A stretch of 64,000 nt of DNA. It comes from an uncultured Dysosmobacter sp. (lineage in GTDB: Bacteria; Bacillota; Clostridia; Oscillospirales; Oscillospiraceae). The notes under the pieces were generated by a model. It made no database searches and was not told the origin of the DNA. It saw only the letters and a list, made by a program, of their open reading frames with translations. This document shows, in pieces, positions 32,680 through 40,537 of the stretch. Position numbers and translations under genes: made by a program. Each line of letters starts with the position of its first letter. Position 1 is the first letter of the stretch. The stretch lies in NCBI GenBank assembly GCA_934590165.1, contig CAKTOO010000002.1, positions 113,733 through 177,732 on the forward strand. The letters are read 5' to 3'.

Positions 32680-33003
32680 TTATTCTGTGGGGAAGGTGTT
32701 CCCCTCTGCTAAAATGACGTTCTCCTCCCGCTCCGCCAGGTAGCGGGCCAGGGCCTTCGCGTCGGCGCTCATGCCGCAGTCCGCCAGCACGATGCGGCTT
32801 CCCGGCAGGCGGTGCCGGACCCGGCACAGCTCCCGGAAATCCCCCTCCAGCGCCAGAGCCTCTCCCCGCAGGGGCAGCACCAGCATCAGTCCGGGGATCG
32901 TGGGCCGCCCGGCGTGGAGGACCGTTCCCGCCGCCAGCCACACCACCGTGGTCAACCCCACGGCGGAGAGGAACGCAATGATCCCGTCTTGCAGCAATAC
33001 CAT
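32680..33003 (-). CDS. Small membrane protein of unknown function upstream of recD2
   Basis: 107 residues, not recognised. One hydrophobic helix at about 8-28 is followed by a soluble part (about 40-107) with alternating strand and helix pattern, including LMLVLPLRGEALALEG and the segment SRIVLADCGMSADAKALARYL, somewhat reminiscent of a small alpha/beta nucleotide-diphospho-sugar-like fold, but with no catalytic motif I can name. It lies between a second small membrane protein and recD2, all leftward and tightly spaced. Confidence 0.68.
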   Translation of the reverse strand: MVLLQDGIIAFLSAVGLTTVVWLAAGTVLHAGRPTIPGLMLVLPLRGEALALEGDFRELCRVRHRLPGSRIVLADCGMSADAKALARYLAEREENVILAEGNTFPTE

Positions 33004-33047
33004 CCCAAATCACCTCGGGACAGTGTATGCTGTTGGCCTGTCCGGCG

Positions 33048-33308
33048 TCAGCTATTCTTCTCCCGCTCCTGTTTCAACAGGGAAACACTGGTTTCCAGCT
33101 CCCGAACACGCTGTTCCAGTTCTTCGCTCTTTTTCCGGGCTGAGAGCCAAACGCTGATGAGCCCCGCCGGCAACAGCGCCGCCAGGCCGCACAAAAACGG
33201 CCACGCCAGGAATCCGTCCGCCATGTACAAAAGCCATTCCAACGCCGGTTGGCACAGCGCCGCCATAAAAATGGCCATCAGCGCCCAGATACCCAGGAAG
33301 CGTTTCAT
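33048..33308 (-). CDS. Small two-helix membrane protein with C-terminal coiled coil
   Basis: 86 residues, not recognised. Two hydrophobic helices (about 4-22 and 33-55) are followed by a charged heptad-like helix (about 58-84: KSEELEQRVRELETSVSLLKQ). The layout resembles divisome-associated or LapA-like small proteins, but no family can be claimed. It starts just after the ybeY stop codon and is probably in the same operon. Confidence 0.7.
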   Translation of the reverse strand: MKRFLGIWALMAIFMAALCQPALEWLLYMADGFLAWPFLCGLAALLPAGLISVWLSARKKSEELEQRVRELETSVSLLKQEREKNS

Positions 33309-33310
33309 TT

Positions 33311-33808
33311 TCAGCCCTCCCGGGTGATGCCCAGCTCTGCCAGGATGGCCTCCTCCCGCTGGCGCATCTGCTGTTTCTGGGGGCCTTCATCCAGGTGGTC
33401 GTAGCCCAGCAGGTGCAAAACGGAGTGGGTCACCAGATACGAAAGCTCCCGGCGGTTTGAGTGGCCGTACTCCTTGGCCTGGGCGGCCACATGCTCCATG
33501 GAAATGACCATGTCCCCCAAGGGCACCAGCCCCGTGCCGGGGTCCGCGTCCTCCTCCGTGAGCAGTTCGCCGGGATGGAGATCAAACTCCGGAAAGCTCA
33601 GCACATCCGTGGCCCGGTCCACGCTGCGCATATCCAGGTTGATCTGATGAATGTTCTCGTCATTTGTCAGCAGCACGTCCACCTCGCAGGGGACAGCAAC
33701 GCCCTCCGCCGCCAGGGCGGTGCGGATGACCTTGCGGATGAGGGCGCAGGTACGCTGGTTGGCGGCGCCGGGGATGTCCGCGGTGACGGGGATATAATGT
33801 TGTTTCAC
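33311..33808 (-). CDS. ybeY: Endoribonuclease YbeY (rRNA maturation factor)
   Basis: 165 residues. Zinc site H-x3-H-x5-H as HSVLHLLGYDH (H128, H132, H138), preceded by the conserved RATDVLSFP. YbeY is a metal-dependent RNase involved in 16S rRNA 3' maturation and ribosome quality control. It normally follows phoH directly; here two unfamiliar genes intervene. SD GAGAAAGCG is weak. Confidence 0.95.
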   Translation of the reverse strand: MKQHYIPVTADIPGAANQRTCALIRKVIRTALAAEGVAVPCEVDVLLTNDENIHQINLDMRSVDRATDVLSFPEFDLHPGELLTEEDADPGTGLVPLGDMVISMEHVAAQAKEYGHSNRRELSYLVTHSVLHLLGYDHLDEGPQKQQMRQREEAILAELGITREG

Positions 33809-33822
33809 AGCGCTTTCTCCTT

Positions 33823-34578
33823 TTATTGTGCAAATTCATTTTGTTCTTTTTGTATATCCGACAGCCATTCACCATATTCTTCCCGCCACTGGGCCTCATC
33901 TTCTTCCCGCCAGGCTTCAAGCATAGCTTCCTGGTCTGAAATATCGGAATCTCCCCAAACAGCGGGCCACAGTCCTGGCTGCATATTCAACGTTTGAAGT
34001 GTCTGTGTGATTCTTCGGGCGCCACTTTTTCCTAAATTTGCGTATTGAGACAGTTCATGCTCTGTATGACGAATCAAATCACCTACCGTTTGGAAGTTGT
34101 CCTCGTACAAAGCATAAAACATATCCTCCAAATCCGTCAATGTTTGGATCTCTGTCCACCTCTCTATACCACCAACAGGCTTCATAAATGTGCGGGGCAA
34201 TCGTTTGCACTGAGGTGCTGTTGGTTTCCCCCTCTCTCTTTCCGCCCAGATAGCCGCTTGCTCTTCGTCTTCCTCCCTGCGCCTCTCCATTTCCCGCTCC
34301 ATTTGCTCCCTTTCCTCCCGCGCCGCCTGCTCCTGTTTCCATTCCGGCCAAGCGAGTGGGGCAAAAACATCACATCCGTGTTCCATTCCACAGAGAAGGT
34401 CATCCTGTTCTTTCAGTTGAAAAAATAAATGGCACAAATATTCCCGTAAAACATCTCCCGCCGCCACTGCCTCAATTCTATGAGATACCAAGCGATAAAG
34501 CTCCTCTAACAGCGTTCCCGCCATGGCAGCAGGTCTGGTCGCCACATATACATCGGGCCGCAGCATCTGTCCCAACAC
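33823..34578 (-). CDS. Unknown protein with RNA-polymerase alpha-CTD-like helix-hairpin-helix region
   Basis: 251 residues from the GTG at 34578. The frame continues open upstream to 34661 and encodes plausible protein (DFSRCQDPAALAEALELHPR), but with no standard start codon there. Regions: a helical N-terminal part (1-75), a very charged Glu/Arg coiled helix (80-118), then residues 158-201 with FQTVGDLIRHTEHELSQYAN followed by LGKSGARRI, closely matching the alpha subunit C-terminal domain pattern (xxIGDLVQRTE-LLK-PNLGKKSL). The tail is acidic and Trp-rich. GC content is visibly lower than in neighbours. It may be produced as an extension of the preceding gene by -1 frameshifting. Function unknown; transcription-associated role is only a guess. 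Confidence 0.68.
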   Translation of the reverse strand: MLGQMLRPDVYVATRPAAMAGTLLEELYRLVSHRIEAVAAGDVLREYLCHLFFQLKEQDDLLCGMEHGCDVFAPLAWPEWKQEQAAREEREQMEREMERRREEDEEQAAIWAERERGKPTAPQCKRLPRTFMKPVGGIERWTEIQTLTDLEDMFYALYEDNFQTVGDLIRHTEHELSQYANLGKSGARRITQTLQTLNMQPGLWPAVWGDSDISDQEAMLEAWREEDEAQWREEYGEWLSDIQKEQNEFAQ

Positions 34579-34637
34579 GCGGGGATGAAGCTCCAGTGCC
34601 TCAGCTAGCGCCGCAGGATCCTGACACCGGGAAAAAT

Positions 34638-34660
34638 CTATTTTTTTAAAATGGCCTCCT
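34638..34660 (-). other. Candidate -1 ribosomal frameshift signal
   Basis: On the minus strand: AGGAGG (34660-34655), 7-base spacer, then A AAA AAA (34647-34641) in the zero frame of the upstream gene as TTA AAA AAA, followed at once by TAG (34640-34638). The -1 frame is exactly the frame of the downstream gene and stays open to 33823. Slippery heptamer plus internal SD-like stimulator is the dnaX arrangement. Transcriptional slippage on the A7 run is an alternative. No strong downstream hairpin is obvious. Confidence 0.55.
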
Positions 34661-34868
34661 CAAATCCTTTGTAGCCAGTAACAACGGAGAATTCATCCTC
34701 ATATTTTGCCCGCATATTCGCCAGTTCTTCCTTATCCAGCAACTGGCCGACATCACATGGCGTCCAACCGCTGTCAACTACTAAGGAACCGCCGAAATAC
34801 AATGCTTTTTTTATACTCTCTTCCCCGCAATTCAATAAACATGACAGCACCCTGATGATGTCCGCCAT
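34638..34868 (-). CDS. Small unknown protein between phoH and ybeY, ends at a slippery A7 run
   Basis: 76 residues, not recognised; no membrane segment. It starts on the phoH stop codon (TAATG, one-base overlap), so it is translationally coupled to phoH. It ends with Lys-Lys encoded by AAA AAA followed by TAG. The sequence includes SCLLNCGEESIKKALYFGGS and the region LLDKEELANMRAKYEDEF. GC content is lower than in phoH. The shape of its 3' end (SD-like AGGAGG, 7 bases, then A AAA AAA) suggests a programmed -1 frameshift into the following open frame, which would give a protein of about 348 residues. Confidence 0.68.
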   Translation of the reverse strand: MADIIRVLSCLLNCGEESIKKALYFGGSLVVDSGWTPCDVGQLLDKEELANMRAKYEDEFSVVTGYKGFEEAILKK

Positions 34869-35845
34869 TACCGCTTTCCTCCCTTTCCTCCGCTTTTGGC
34901 GGTCTCATAGTCCTCGTAGGCCTTCACGATCCGCTGGACCAGCACGTGGCGCACCACGTCGGCGTTGGTCAGCTCACAGATGCCGATGCCCTCCACATTC
35001 CGCAGCACCCGCATGGCCTCCTTGAGGCCGGAGGCCTTGCCGTCAGGCAGGTCGATCTGGGTAACATCACCGGTAATGACGATCTTGGACCCGAAGCCCA
35101 GGCGGGTCAGGAACATCTTCATCTGCTCCCGGGAGGTGTTCTGGGCCTCGTCCAGGATGATGAAGCTGTCATCCAAGGTACGGCCCCGCATATAGGCCAG
35201 GGGCGCCACCTCGATGTTGCCCCGCTCCAGGTACTTTTGGTAGGTCTCCGCCCCCAGCATGTCAAACAGGGCGTCGTACAGCGGCCTCAGGTACGGGTCG
35301 ACTTTTGACTGCAAGTCGCCGGGCAGGAAGCCCAGACGCTCACCGGCCTCCACCGCCGGACGGGTGAGGATGATGCGGTTCACCTGCTTGTCCCGGAAGG
35401 CCTGAACGGCGGCGGCCACGGCCAGATACGTCTTGCCGGTGCCCGCCGGGCCCACGCCGATGGTGATGGTGTTTTTCAGCACGGAGGCGATATACTCCTT
35501 CTGGCCGATGGTCTTGGGCTTCACCGGCCGGCCCTTGGCGGAGATGCACAGCACGTCGCCGGTGAGCTCCGTGATCTGCTCCTCCTTTCCCGCGCGCACC
35601 AGGCCGATGACATAGCGGACGTTCTGCTCGCCGATGACCTCTCCCCGGGAGGAGAGGGTCAACAAGGCCTGGATGGCCTTGCAGGCCAGCATCACGTTCT
35701 CCGCCTCGCCGTCTACCCGTAGTTCTCCGTCCCGGTTCACCACCGTGACGCTGAATTCCTGCTCCAAAAGACGGATATTCTCGTCAAAGGAGCCGAAGAT
35801 GTTCACTGCCTGCTCCAGGCGCTCAATGCTGATTCTCTGTTCCAA
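34868..35845 (-). CDS. phoH: PhoH-family ATPase
   Basis: 325 residues. Residues 1 to about 100 carry the KH-like N-terminal RNA-binding part typical of PhoH. The PhoH core has Walker A GPAGTGKTYLA (132-142), Walker B FIILDEAQNTS near 238, and the motif ITGDVTQIDLP near 262. It is a cytosolic nucleotide-binding protein with a putative RNA-related role, usually encoded next to ybeY. It lies 30 bases downstream of yqfD in the leftward sporulation/rRNA cluster. Confidence 0.95.
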   Translation of the reverse strand: MEQRISIERLEQAVNIFGSFDENIRLLEQEFSVTVVNRDGELRVDGEAENVMLACKAIQALLTLSSRGEVIGEQNVRYVIGLVRAGKEEQITELTGDVLCISAKGRPVKPKTIGQKEYIASVLKNTITIGVGPAGTGKTYLAVAAAVQAFRDKQVNRIILTRPAVEAGERLGFLPGDLQSKVDPYLRPLYDALFDMLGAETYQKYLERGNIEVAPLAYMRGRTLDDSFIILDEAQNTSREQMKMFLTRLGFGSKIVITGDVTQIDLPDGKASGLKEAMRVLRNVEGIGICELTNADVVRHVLVQRIVKAYEDYETAKSGGKGGKR

Positions 35846-35875
35846 ATGCGATCACTCCTGTATCCTTGCGGGCTG

Positions 35876-37069
35876 TCAGCCCGGATCTTCCGTGTATATG
35901 GGCACCGATTCCCCGATCTGCTCCAGGCATTCCGCCGTCAGCGTCACCAGCAGGGTGTCGCCCTTCTGGCGGGTGGTGCAAAGGGTGCTCTCCACGGTGC
36001 CGTAGGGGTCCACCAGGGCATGGAGGTACTCCGTTAAAATCTGCTCCCCCGCTGCCTTGGCCGCCATGGGCTCCACCGCCGCCTCGGCGGTTTCATACAT
36101 CCGGCAGTGCTCTGTCACCAGTGTGACGGGCAGCGGCAGACCAAACAGGGACAGGCGGTGCCTTTTGGTTATTTTATCATATTCCTCCCCTTCGATGCTA
36201 CTGTTTGCAAAGAATTTTACGCGGTGGGTGCCAAGCACCAGGGAGGCCAGGGTCTTTTCCGCTCCGGTGTATTGCTTTTGAGGGGAGGTCAGGGGCATGG
36301 CGCAGGTGAGCGTGTACCAGGTCCTCGCCTGCACGGTGCCCATGCCTGCCAGAACGCGGGCGCCCACGGTATCCGTGTCCTCCACGCCGGAGATGAGAAG
36401 CTGTCCCTCCTCCACGGAAGTCCCCGGCAGCACGCAGGCCACGCCGTCCAGGGCCCGGACCTTCTGCACCAGTCCCGCCCGCCGGGCCACCACGTTGGCA
36501 GGCTTCCGCTTATCCACCATCTCCGGCGCCGGCGTCCGCTCCCGCACCTGCACGTACGCCCGGCAGCCGGACACGTTCACCGTGATCCAGCTGAGCTCCG
36601 GGATGTCCAGCAGCACATGGTTGCGCAGGTCCTCCGCGTTCAGGGAAAAGCCGAAGGTGCCGATGTCCACGCCGTTTTTCTGGAGGGAGCGGAGGATCTC
36701 CTCCGTGGGGACGGTCTCGTTGCCCTCCACGGTGAAATCCCAGATGAACAGCGTTCCCAGGGACAGTCCGGCGGCGCACAGAATAAGCCCCGCCACCAGG
36801 GCGTAGCGCTTGCGGAACCGCCCCAGAAAATAGGGCACCCCCTCCCGCCGGATGGGAGTGATGGTGCAGTCCAGGTGCCTTGCCGCCCGGCGGAGGGCAT
36901 GGTAGTCCCGGCGGCTGAGGCGGCAGGTGAAGGCGGTGGGGCTCTCCCACTCCAGGTCCCAGAAGGATAGGTCCCGGGCGCCGCACAGGTTCAGGACCCG
37001 CTCCGGGAAAGCCGCCTCCACCCGCAGCCGCACCTGGCCCCGGAAGCGGTTCAAGATCTGATTCAGCAT
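35876..37069 (-). CDS. yqfD: Sporulation protein YqfD
   Basis: 397 residues. Cytosolic N-terminal part (1-90) with the family motif GRFRKRYALVAGL leading into a single membrane helix (about 92-112), then an extracytoplasmic region that begins with a POTRA-like fold (about 113-180: VEGNETVPTEEIL) and continues with the YqfD domain (PLTSPQKQYTGAE near 265). YqfD is needed for efficient sporulation in the mother cell. It is paired with yqfC: TGA of yqfC is directly followed by its ATG. Sigma-E control is expected from the family but no promoter was placed. Confidence 0.93.
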   Translation of the reverse strand: MLNQILNRFRGQVRLRVEAAFPERVLNLCGARDLSFWDLEWESPTAFTCRLSRRDYHALRRAARHLDCTITPIRREGVPYFLGRFRKRYALVAGLILCAAGLSLGTLFIWDFTVEGNETVPTEEILRSLQKNGVDIGTFGFSLNAEDLRNHVLLDIPELSWITVNVSGCRAYVQVRERTPAPEMVDKRKPANVVARRAGLVQKVRALDGVACVLPGTSVEEGQLLISGVEDTDTVGARVLAGMGTVQARTWYTLTCAMPLTSPQKQYTGAEKTLASLVLGTHRVKFFANSSIEGEEYDKITKRHRLSLFGLPLPVTLVTEHCRMYETAEAAVEPMAAKAAGEQILTEYLHALVDPYGTVESTLCTTRQKGDTLLVTLTAECLEQIGESVPIYTEDPG

Positions 37070-37360
37070 TCACTTCACCCACTCCACCGATGCCAGGCGC
37101 CCGCCGATCCGCAGTTCCTCCGCCGTCATGGCCAGAAGGGACAATTCCTCTCCCTTGACGCACAGCACCCCGGCGGCGGTGTTGATATCAATGCGGCTGT
37201 CGCTGTACGCCAGGATACCCTGGTGGTGCTCCAGGTACAGTTGGCGGCTGCCCACCATTTCCATCCGGGGCAGCCCCGCCACCACGTCCGCCGGCAGGTC
37301 AAACAGCTCCGCCACCGTGCTCAGCATACCGCCTTCCCGCTCCCTTCGGTTTCGCTCCAT
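37070..37360 (-). CDS. yqfC: Sporulation protein YqfC (YabP/YqfC family)
   Basis: 96 residues. YabP-like small beta-rich protein: LPRMEMVGSRQLYLEHHQGI, then SRIDINTAAGVLCVKGEEL and the closing LRIGGRLASVEW. It is produced during sporulation in other Bacillota and always next to yqfD. The start was set at the ATG behind AGAGGTGAA; the frame is open 300 bases further upstream, across the divergent ylbJ gene, and that extension is not real. Distance to ylbJ (divergent) is 100 bases, which must hold both promoters. Confidence 0.92.
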   Translation of the reverse strand: MERNRREREGGMLSTVAELFDLPADVVAGLPRMEMVGSRQLYLEHHQGILAYSDSRIDINTAAGVLCVKGEELSLLAMTAEELRIGGRLASVEWVK

Positions 37361-37460
37361 ATCGTTCACCTCTGTCCGACTGTATGCGCCTTGCCTGTCC
37401 GACTTGCGGGGATCGGCATGGTTTTCCGCGAAGGCGCATAGAAATAAGCGGGTGATTTTT

Positions 37461-38378
37461 ATGCGGATGCGTTGGCGGGCGGCGGCCTGTCTGGCCCTCG
37501 GCGGGGTTTTGGTACTGTTTTTGGCGGAAGCGGGCTTTGTCCGCGCCGCGGCGGCGGAGGCTCTGTCTCTGTGCGCCAGTTCTGTGATCCCGGCGCTGTT
37601 TCCCTTTTTGGTGGTGTCCTCCCTGCTGCTGTCCCTGGGACTGGGAGAGCTGCTGTCTCCCATGCTGGCGGGACTGATGGAGCCGCTGTTCCGAGTGGAC
37701 GGCTTGGGCAGTTCCGCGCTGCTGCTGGGCCTTGTGGGCGGCTATCCCATCGGAGCGAAAACGGCGGCGGACCTGTACCGTAAGGGCCTGCTGTCCCGTC
37801 CAGAGGCGGAGCGGCTGCTGGCTTTCTGCAACAACTCCAACCCGGTGTTCCTCATCAGCGTGCTGGGGGTAGGGGTATTCGGCAGCGTCCGGGCGGGGGT
37901 GTGGCTGTGGCTCATCCACCTGCTGTCCGCCCTTTTGACGGGGCTGTTGTTTCGAAACTGGGGCGGCCAGGGACGGCGGCAGGCAGGCGGCACGACCGCC
38001 TTTCAGGCGGTGTCCCTTTCCGCCGCCTTTGTGTCCGCTGTGCGGGAGAGCCTTTCCGGGATGCTGTCCGTCTGCGCCTTTGTGACGTTTTTCTATGTGC
38101 TGGCCCGGCCCCTGGCGTCTCTGGGCGGATGGCTGGGGCCGGTGCTGGTGGGGCTGACGGAGCTGTTTTCCCTGACACCCCTGCTGCGCGCCGACCGCTT
38201 CGGCTTTATCCTGTCCTCCGCCATGGCAGGGTGGGGCGGTCTTTCCGTGCTGTGCCAGACGGCGGCGGTTCTGGAGGGAAGCGGCCTGCGCCTTCAAAGC
38301 TGCGCCGCCGGAAAGGCGGTCCAGGGCCTGTTGGCGGGGCTGCTGGCAGCCGCCCTTGCCGGATACGCCCTAGCCTGA
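37461..38378 (+). CDS. ylbJ: Sporulation integral membrane protein YlbJ
   Basis: 305 residues, about eight hydrophobic segments. The family pattern includes SSVIPALFPFLVVSSLLLSLG near 40-60, GYPIGAKTAADLYRKG near 95, and FCNNSNPVFLISVLGVG near 120-136 (the conserved CNNSNP motif resembles gate-domain proteins). YlbJ belongs to the nucleoside-recognition (Gate) superfamily and is required for normal spore cortex in Bacillus. The start ATG at 37461 has a weak SD (GGGTGA). It is divergent from yqfC, so this is a sporulation promoter hub. Confidence 0.9.
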   Translation: MRMRWRAAACLALGGVLVLFLAEAGFVRAAAAEALSLCASSVIPALFPFLVVSSLLLSLGLGELLSPMLAGLMEPLFRVDGLGSSALLLGLVGGYPIGAKTAADLYRKGLLSRPEAERLLAFCNNSNPVFLISVLGVGVFGSVRAGVWLWLIHLLSALLTGLLFRNWGGQGRRQAGGTTAFQAVSLSAAFVSAVRESLSGMLSVCAFVTFFYVLARPLASLGGWLGPVLVGLTELFSLTPLLRADRFGFILSSAMAGWGGLSVLCQTAAVLEGSGLRLQSCAAGKAVQGLLAGLLAAALAGYALA

Positions 38379-38388
38379 GACCATTCTG

Positions 38389-38430
38389 AAAAGCAGCGCC
38401 CCCGGACGTGGTGTCCGGGGGCGCTGCTTC
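38389..38430. repeat. Hairpin repeat, copy 1 (terminator-like)
   Basis: A perfect 17-bp stem with GTGGT loop (38391-38429) just after the ylbJ stop. An identical copy occurs exactly 200 bases downstream. The T tract after the stem is only two bases, so termination may rely on the very stable stem. Confidence 0.85.
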
Positions 38431-38590
38431 CAGGCTGTCGAAAATTTTTCGCCAGCCTACGCAAGTTTTTCAGAACTTTTTAAGCTCTGAAAAACTTATG
38501 ATCAAAAACGAAAGACACCCCTCCTGGGTTTCTTTCGTAACTATCTTCCTTCCCGTTATCCTACGCTTCTGTCTTTTTTCTGCAAGCTCA
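38431..38590. repeat. Segment with three stacked inverted repeats between the two hairpin copies
   Basis: 38432-38457 (AGGCTGTCGAAAA arms, one mismatch), 38463-38497 (AAGTTTTTCAGA / TCTGAAAAACTT, 11-base loop) and 38509-38537 (CGAAAG and ACCC arms with GGGT and CTTTCG). No coding capacity. The segment looks like an inserted or duplicated intergenic unit. Confidence 0.6.
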
Positions 38591-38630
38591 AAGCAGCGCC
38601 CCCGGACGTGGTGTCCGGGGGCGCTGCTTC
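38590..38630. repeat. Hairpin repeat, copy 2 (terminator of the ABC operon)
   Basis: Identical to the copy at 38389-38430 (41 bases shared, offset 200). It begins 3 bases beyond the ABC transporter stop codon at 38633 on the minus strand and would act as its terminator; on that strand it is followed by TTT. Confidence 0.85.
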
Positions 38631-38632
38631 GC

Positions 38633-40537
38633 TCAGTCCAGTTCCGTCTGGCCTGTATAGAGTTGATAATACCTTCCCCGCTGGGCGATGAGGTCCTCGT
38701 GGTCACCCCGCTCGATGATCTGTCCCTGCTCCAGGACCATGATGGCCTTGGCATTGCGGACAGTGGAGAGCCGGTGGGCAATGACAAACACGGTGCGGCC
38801 CGCCATGAGCCGGTCCATGCCCTTTTCGATGATCTTTTCCGTGCGGGTGTCGATGGAGCTGGTGGCTTCGTCCAGGATGAGCACCGGTGGATTGGCACAG
38901 GCCGCCCGGGCAATGTTCAAAAGCTGCCGCTCGCCCTGGCTGAGATTGCCGCCGTCGCCGGAGAGCACCGTCTGATAGCCGTGGGGCAGATGGCGGATAA
39001 ACGCATCGGCACCCGCCAGCCGGGCGGCCGCCTCCACCTCCTCGTCGGTGGCCTCCAGCCGGCCATAGCGGATGTTGTCCGCCACGGTGCCGGTGAACAG
39101 GTGGGTATCCTGAAGCACCACGCCCAGGGACCGGCGCAGGGAATCCTTTTCAATGTCCCGCACATCGATGCCGTCATAGGTGATGGTGCCGGACTGGATC
39201 TCGTAAAAGCGGTTGATGAGATTGGTGATGGTGGTCTTACCGGCGCCGGTGGAGCCTACGAAGGCGATCTTCTGGCCGGGCTTTGCAAAGAGGGAGATAT
39301 CGTGGAGAACGGTCTTCCGGGGATCGTAGCCAAACACCACGTGGTCGAACCGCACATCGCCCCGGACGCTCACCAGCGTGCCATCAGGCTTTTTCCAGGC
39401 CCAGGCGCCGGTGTCGAAGTCCGCCTCTGTCAGCTGACCGGAGCGGTCCTCCGCGACCCGCACCAGCGTCACCTTCCCCTCGTTGGTCTCCGGCTCCTCC
39501 TCCATGACCTCAAAAATGCGCTCGGCGCCGGCCACGGCGGAGAGAATGGTATTCACCTGCTGGGAAATCTGGTTCAGGGGCTGGCTGACCTGCTTCGTGT
39601 ACTGCAAAAAGGCCGCCAGGCCGCCCAGATCGCCGCTACGGATGGCCAGGATGGCACCCACGCAGCATGTGATGGCATAGTTCACATGGCTCAGGTTGCC
39701 CATGGCGGGAGGCATCATGCCGGCGTAGATCTGGGCCAGAGTGCCGGCTCTGCGGTAGGCCTCGTTCCGCTGGCGGAAGCCCTCTTTGGCGGCCTCCTCG
39801 TGATTAAAGACCTTGATGACCTTCTGACCCTCGATCATCTCCTCGATATAGCCGTTCACCTCGCCGATGGCCTTTTGCTGGGCGGCAAAGTAGCGGCGGC
39901 TGCGGCTGCCCACTGCCTTTACCACCAGCAGCATGACCGCCAGCATCAAAAAGGTGATGGCCGTCAGGATGGGGCTCAGCACGATCATCATGGCGATAAT
40001 TCCCAGAAAGGTCAGCGAGCAGGAGATGAGGCTTGCAAAGCTGTTGTTCAGAGCCTCGGACACCGTGTCGATATCGTTGGTGTAGCGGCTCATGAGCTCG
40101 CCGTGGGTATGGGTGTCGAAATACCGCAGGGGCAGCCGCTGCATTTTGTCGAACAGGTCCTCCCGGATCTTAGCCACGGTGTTCTGGGACACGTGGACCA
40201 TGATGCGGGCATAGGCATAGGAGCAGGCGGCGCCCGTCACATAGACCGCCGCCATGACGCAAAGCATCTTGGCAAGGCCCGAGAAATCGCCAGGGAGGAT
40301 ATAGTCGTTGATGATGGGCTTGAGCAGGTAGGAGCCGCCCACATTGCAGGCGGAGCTGATGACCAGCAGGACCACCACCAGCACCAGCAGGGCCTTGTAC
40401 CGCCCCAAATAGCGCATCAGTTTACGCAGGGTTCCCCGCAGGTCCTTGGGCTTTTGAAAACCTCCCCGGGGACCATGGCCGGGACCATGAGGGCCAGGTC
40501 CGGGACCGCCGGGACGAATCGCTTTGTTCTCAGCCAC
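38633..40537 (-). CDS. ABC exporter half-transporter, canonical nucleotide site
   Basis: 634 residues. Gly/Pro/His-rich N-terminal tail (about 8-27), six-helix type I exporter membrane domain (about 45-330), then the ATPase: Walker A GSTGAGKTT, signature altered to LSQGE (from LSGGQ), Walker B VLILDEATSSID with the catalytic Glu intact, and switch His in IAHRLST. Starts at GTG, overlapping the end of the partner gene by 8 bases. With that partner it forms a heterodimeric exporter in which one ATP site is degenerate. Multidrug or lipid-like substrates are expected; a MarR regulator heads the operon. Confidence 0.93.
   Translation of the reverse strand: MAENKAIRPGGPGPGPHGPGHGPRGGFQKPKDLRGTLRKLMRYLGRYKALLVLVVVLLVISSACNVGGSYLLKPIINDYILPGDFSGLAKMLCVMAAVYVTGAACSYAYARIMVHVSQNTVAKIREDLFDKMQRLPLRYFDTHTHGELMSRYTNDIDTVSEALNNSFASLISCSLTFLGIIAMMIVLSPILTAITFLMLAVMLLVVKAVGSRSRRYFAAQQKAIGEVNGYIEEMIEGQKVIKVFNHEEAAKEGFRQRNEAYRRAGTLAQIYAGMMPPAMGNLSHVNYAITCCVGAILAIRSGDLGGLAAFLQYTKQVSQPLNQISQQVNTILSAVAGAERIFEVMEEEPETNEGKVTLVRVAEDRSGQLTEADFDTGAWAWKKPDGTLVSVRGDVRFDHVVFGYDPRKTVLHDISLFAKPGQKIAFVGSTGAGKTTITNLINRFYEIQSGTITYDGIDVRDIEKDSLRRSLGVVLQDTHLFTGTVADNIRYGRLEATDEEVEAAARLAGADAFIRHLPHGYQTVLSGDGGNLSQGERQLLNIARAACANPPVLILDEATSSIDTRTEKIIEKGMDRLMAGRTVFVIAHRLSTVRNAKAIMVLEQGQIIERGDHEDLIAQRGRYYQLYTGQTELD

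Noticed and set aside
34578..34868. Separate start for the alpha-CTD-like gene at an ATA overlapping the upstream stop
   Set aside because: ATA is a very rare start codon; frameshifting or the downstream GTG at 34578 explains the frame better.
37361..37663. N-terminal extension of YqfC
   Set aside because: It would run antisense through the beginning of ylbJ, and YqfC family size matches the shorter start with SD AGAGGTGAA.
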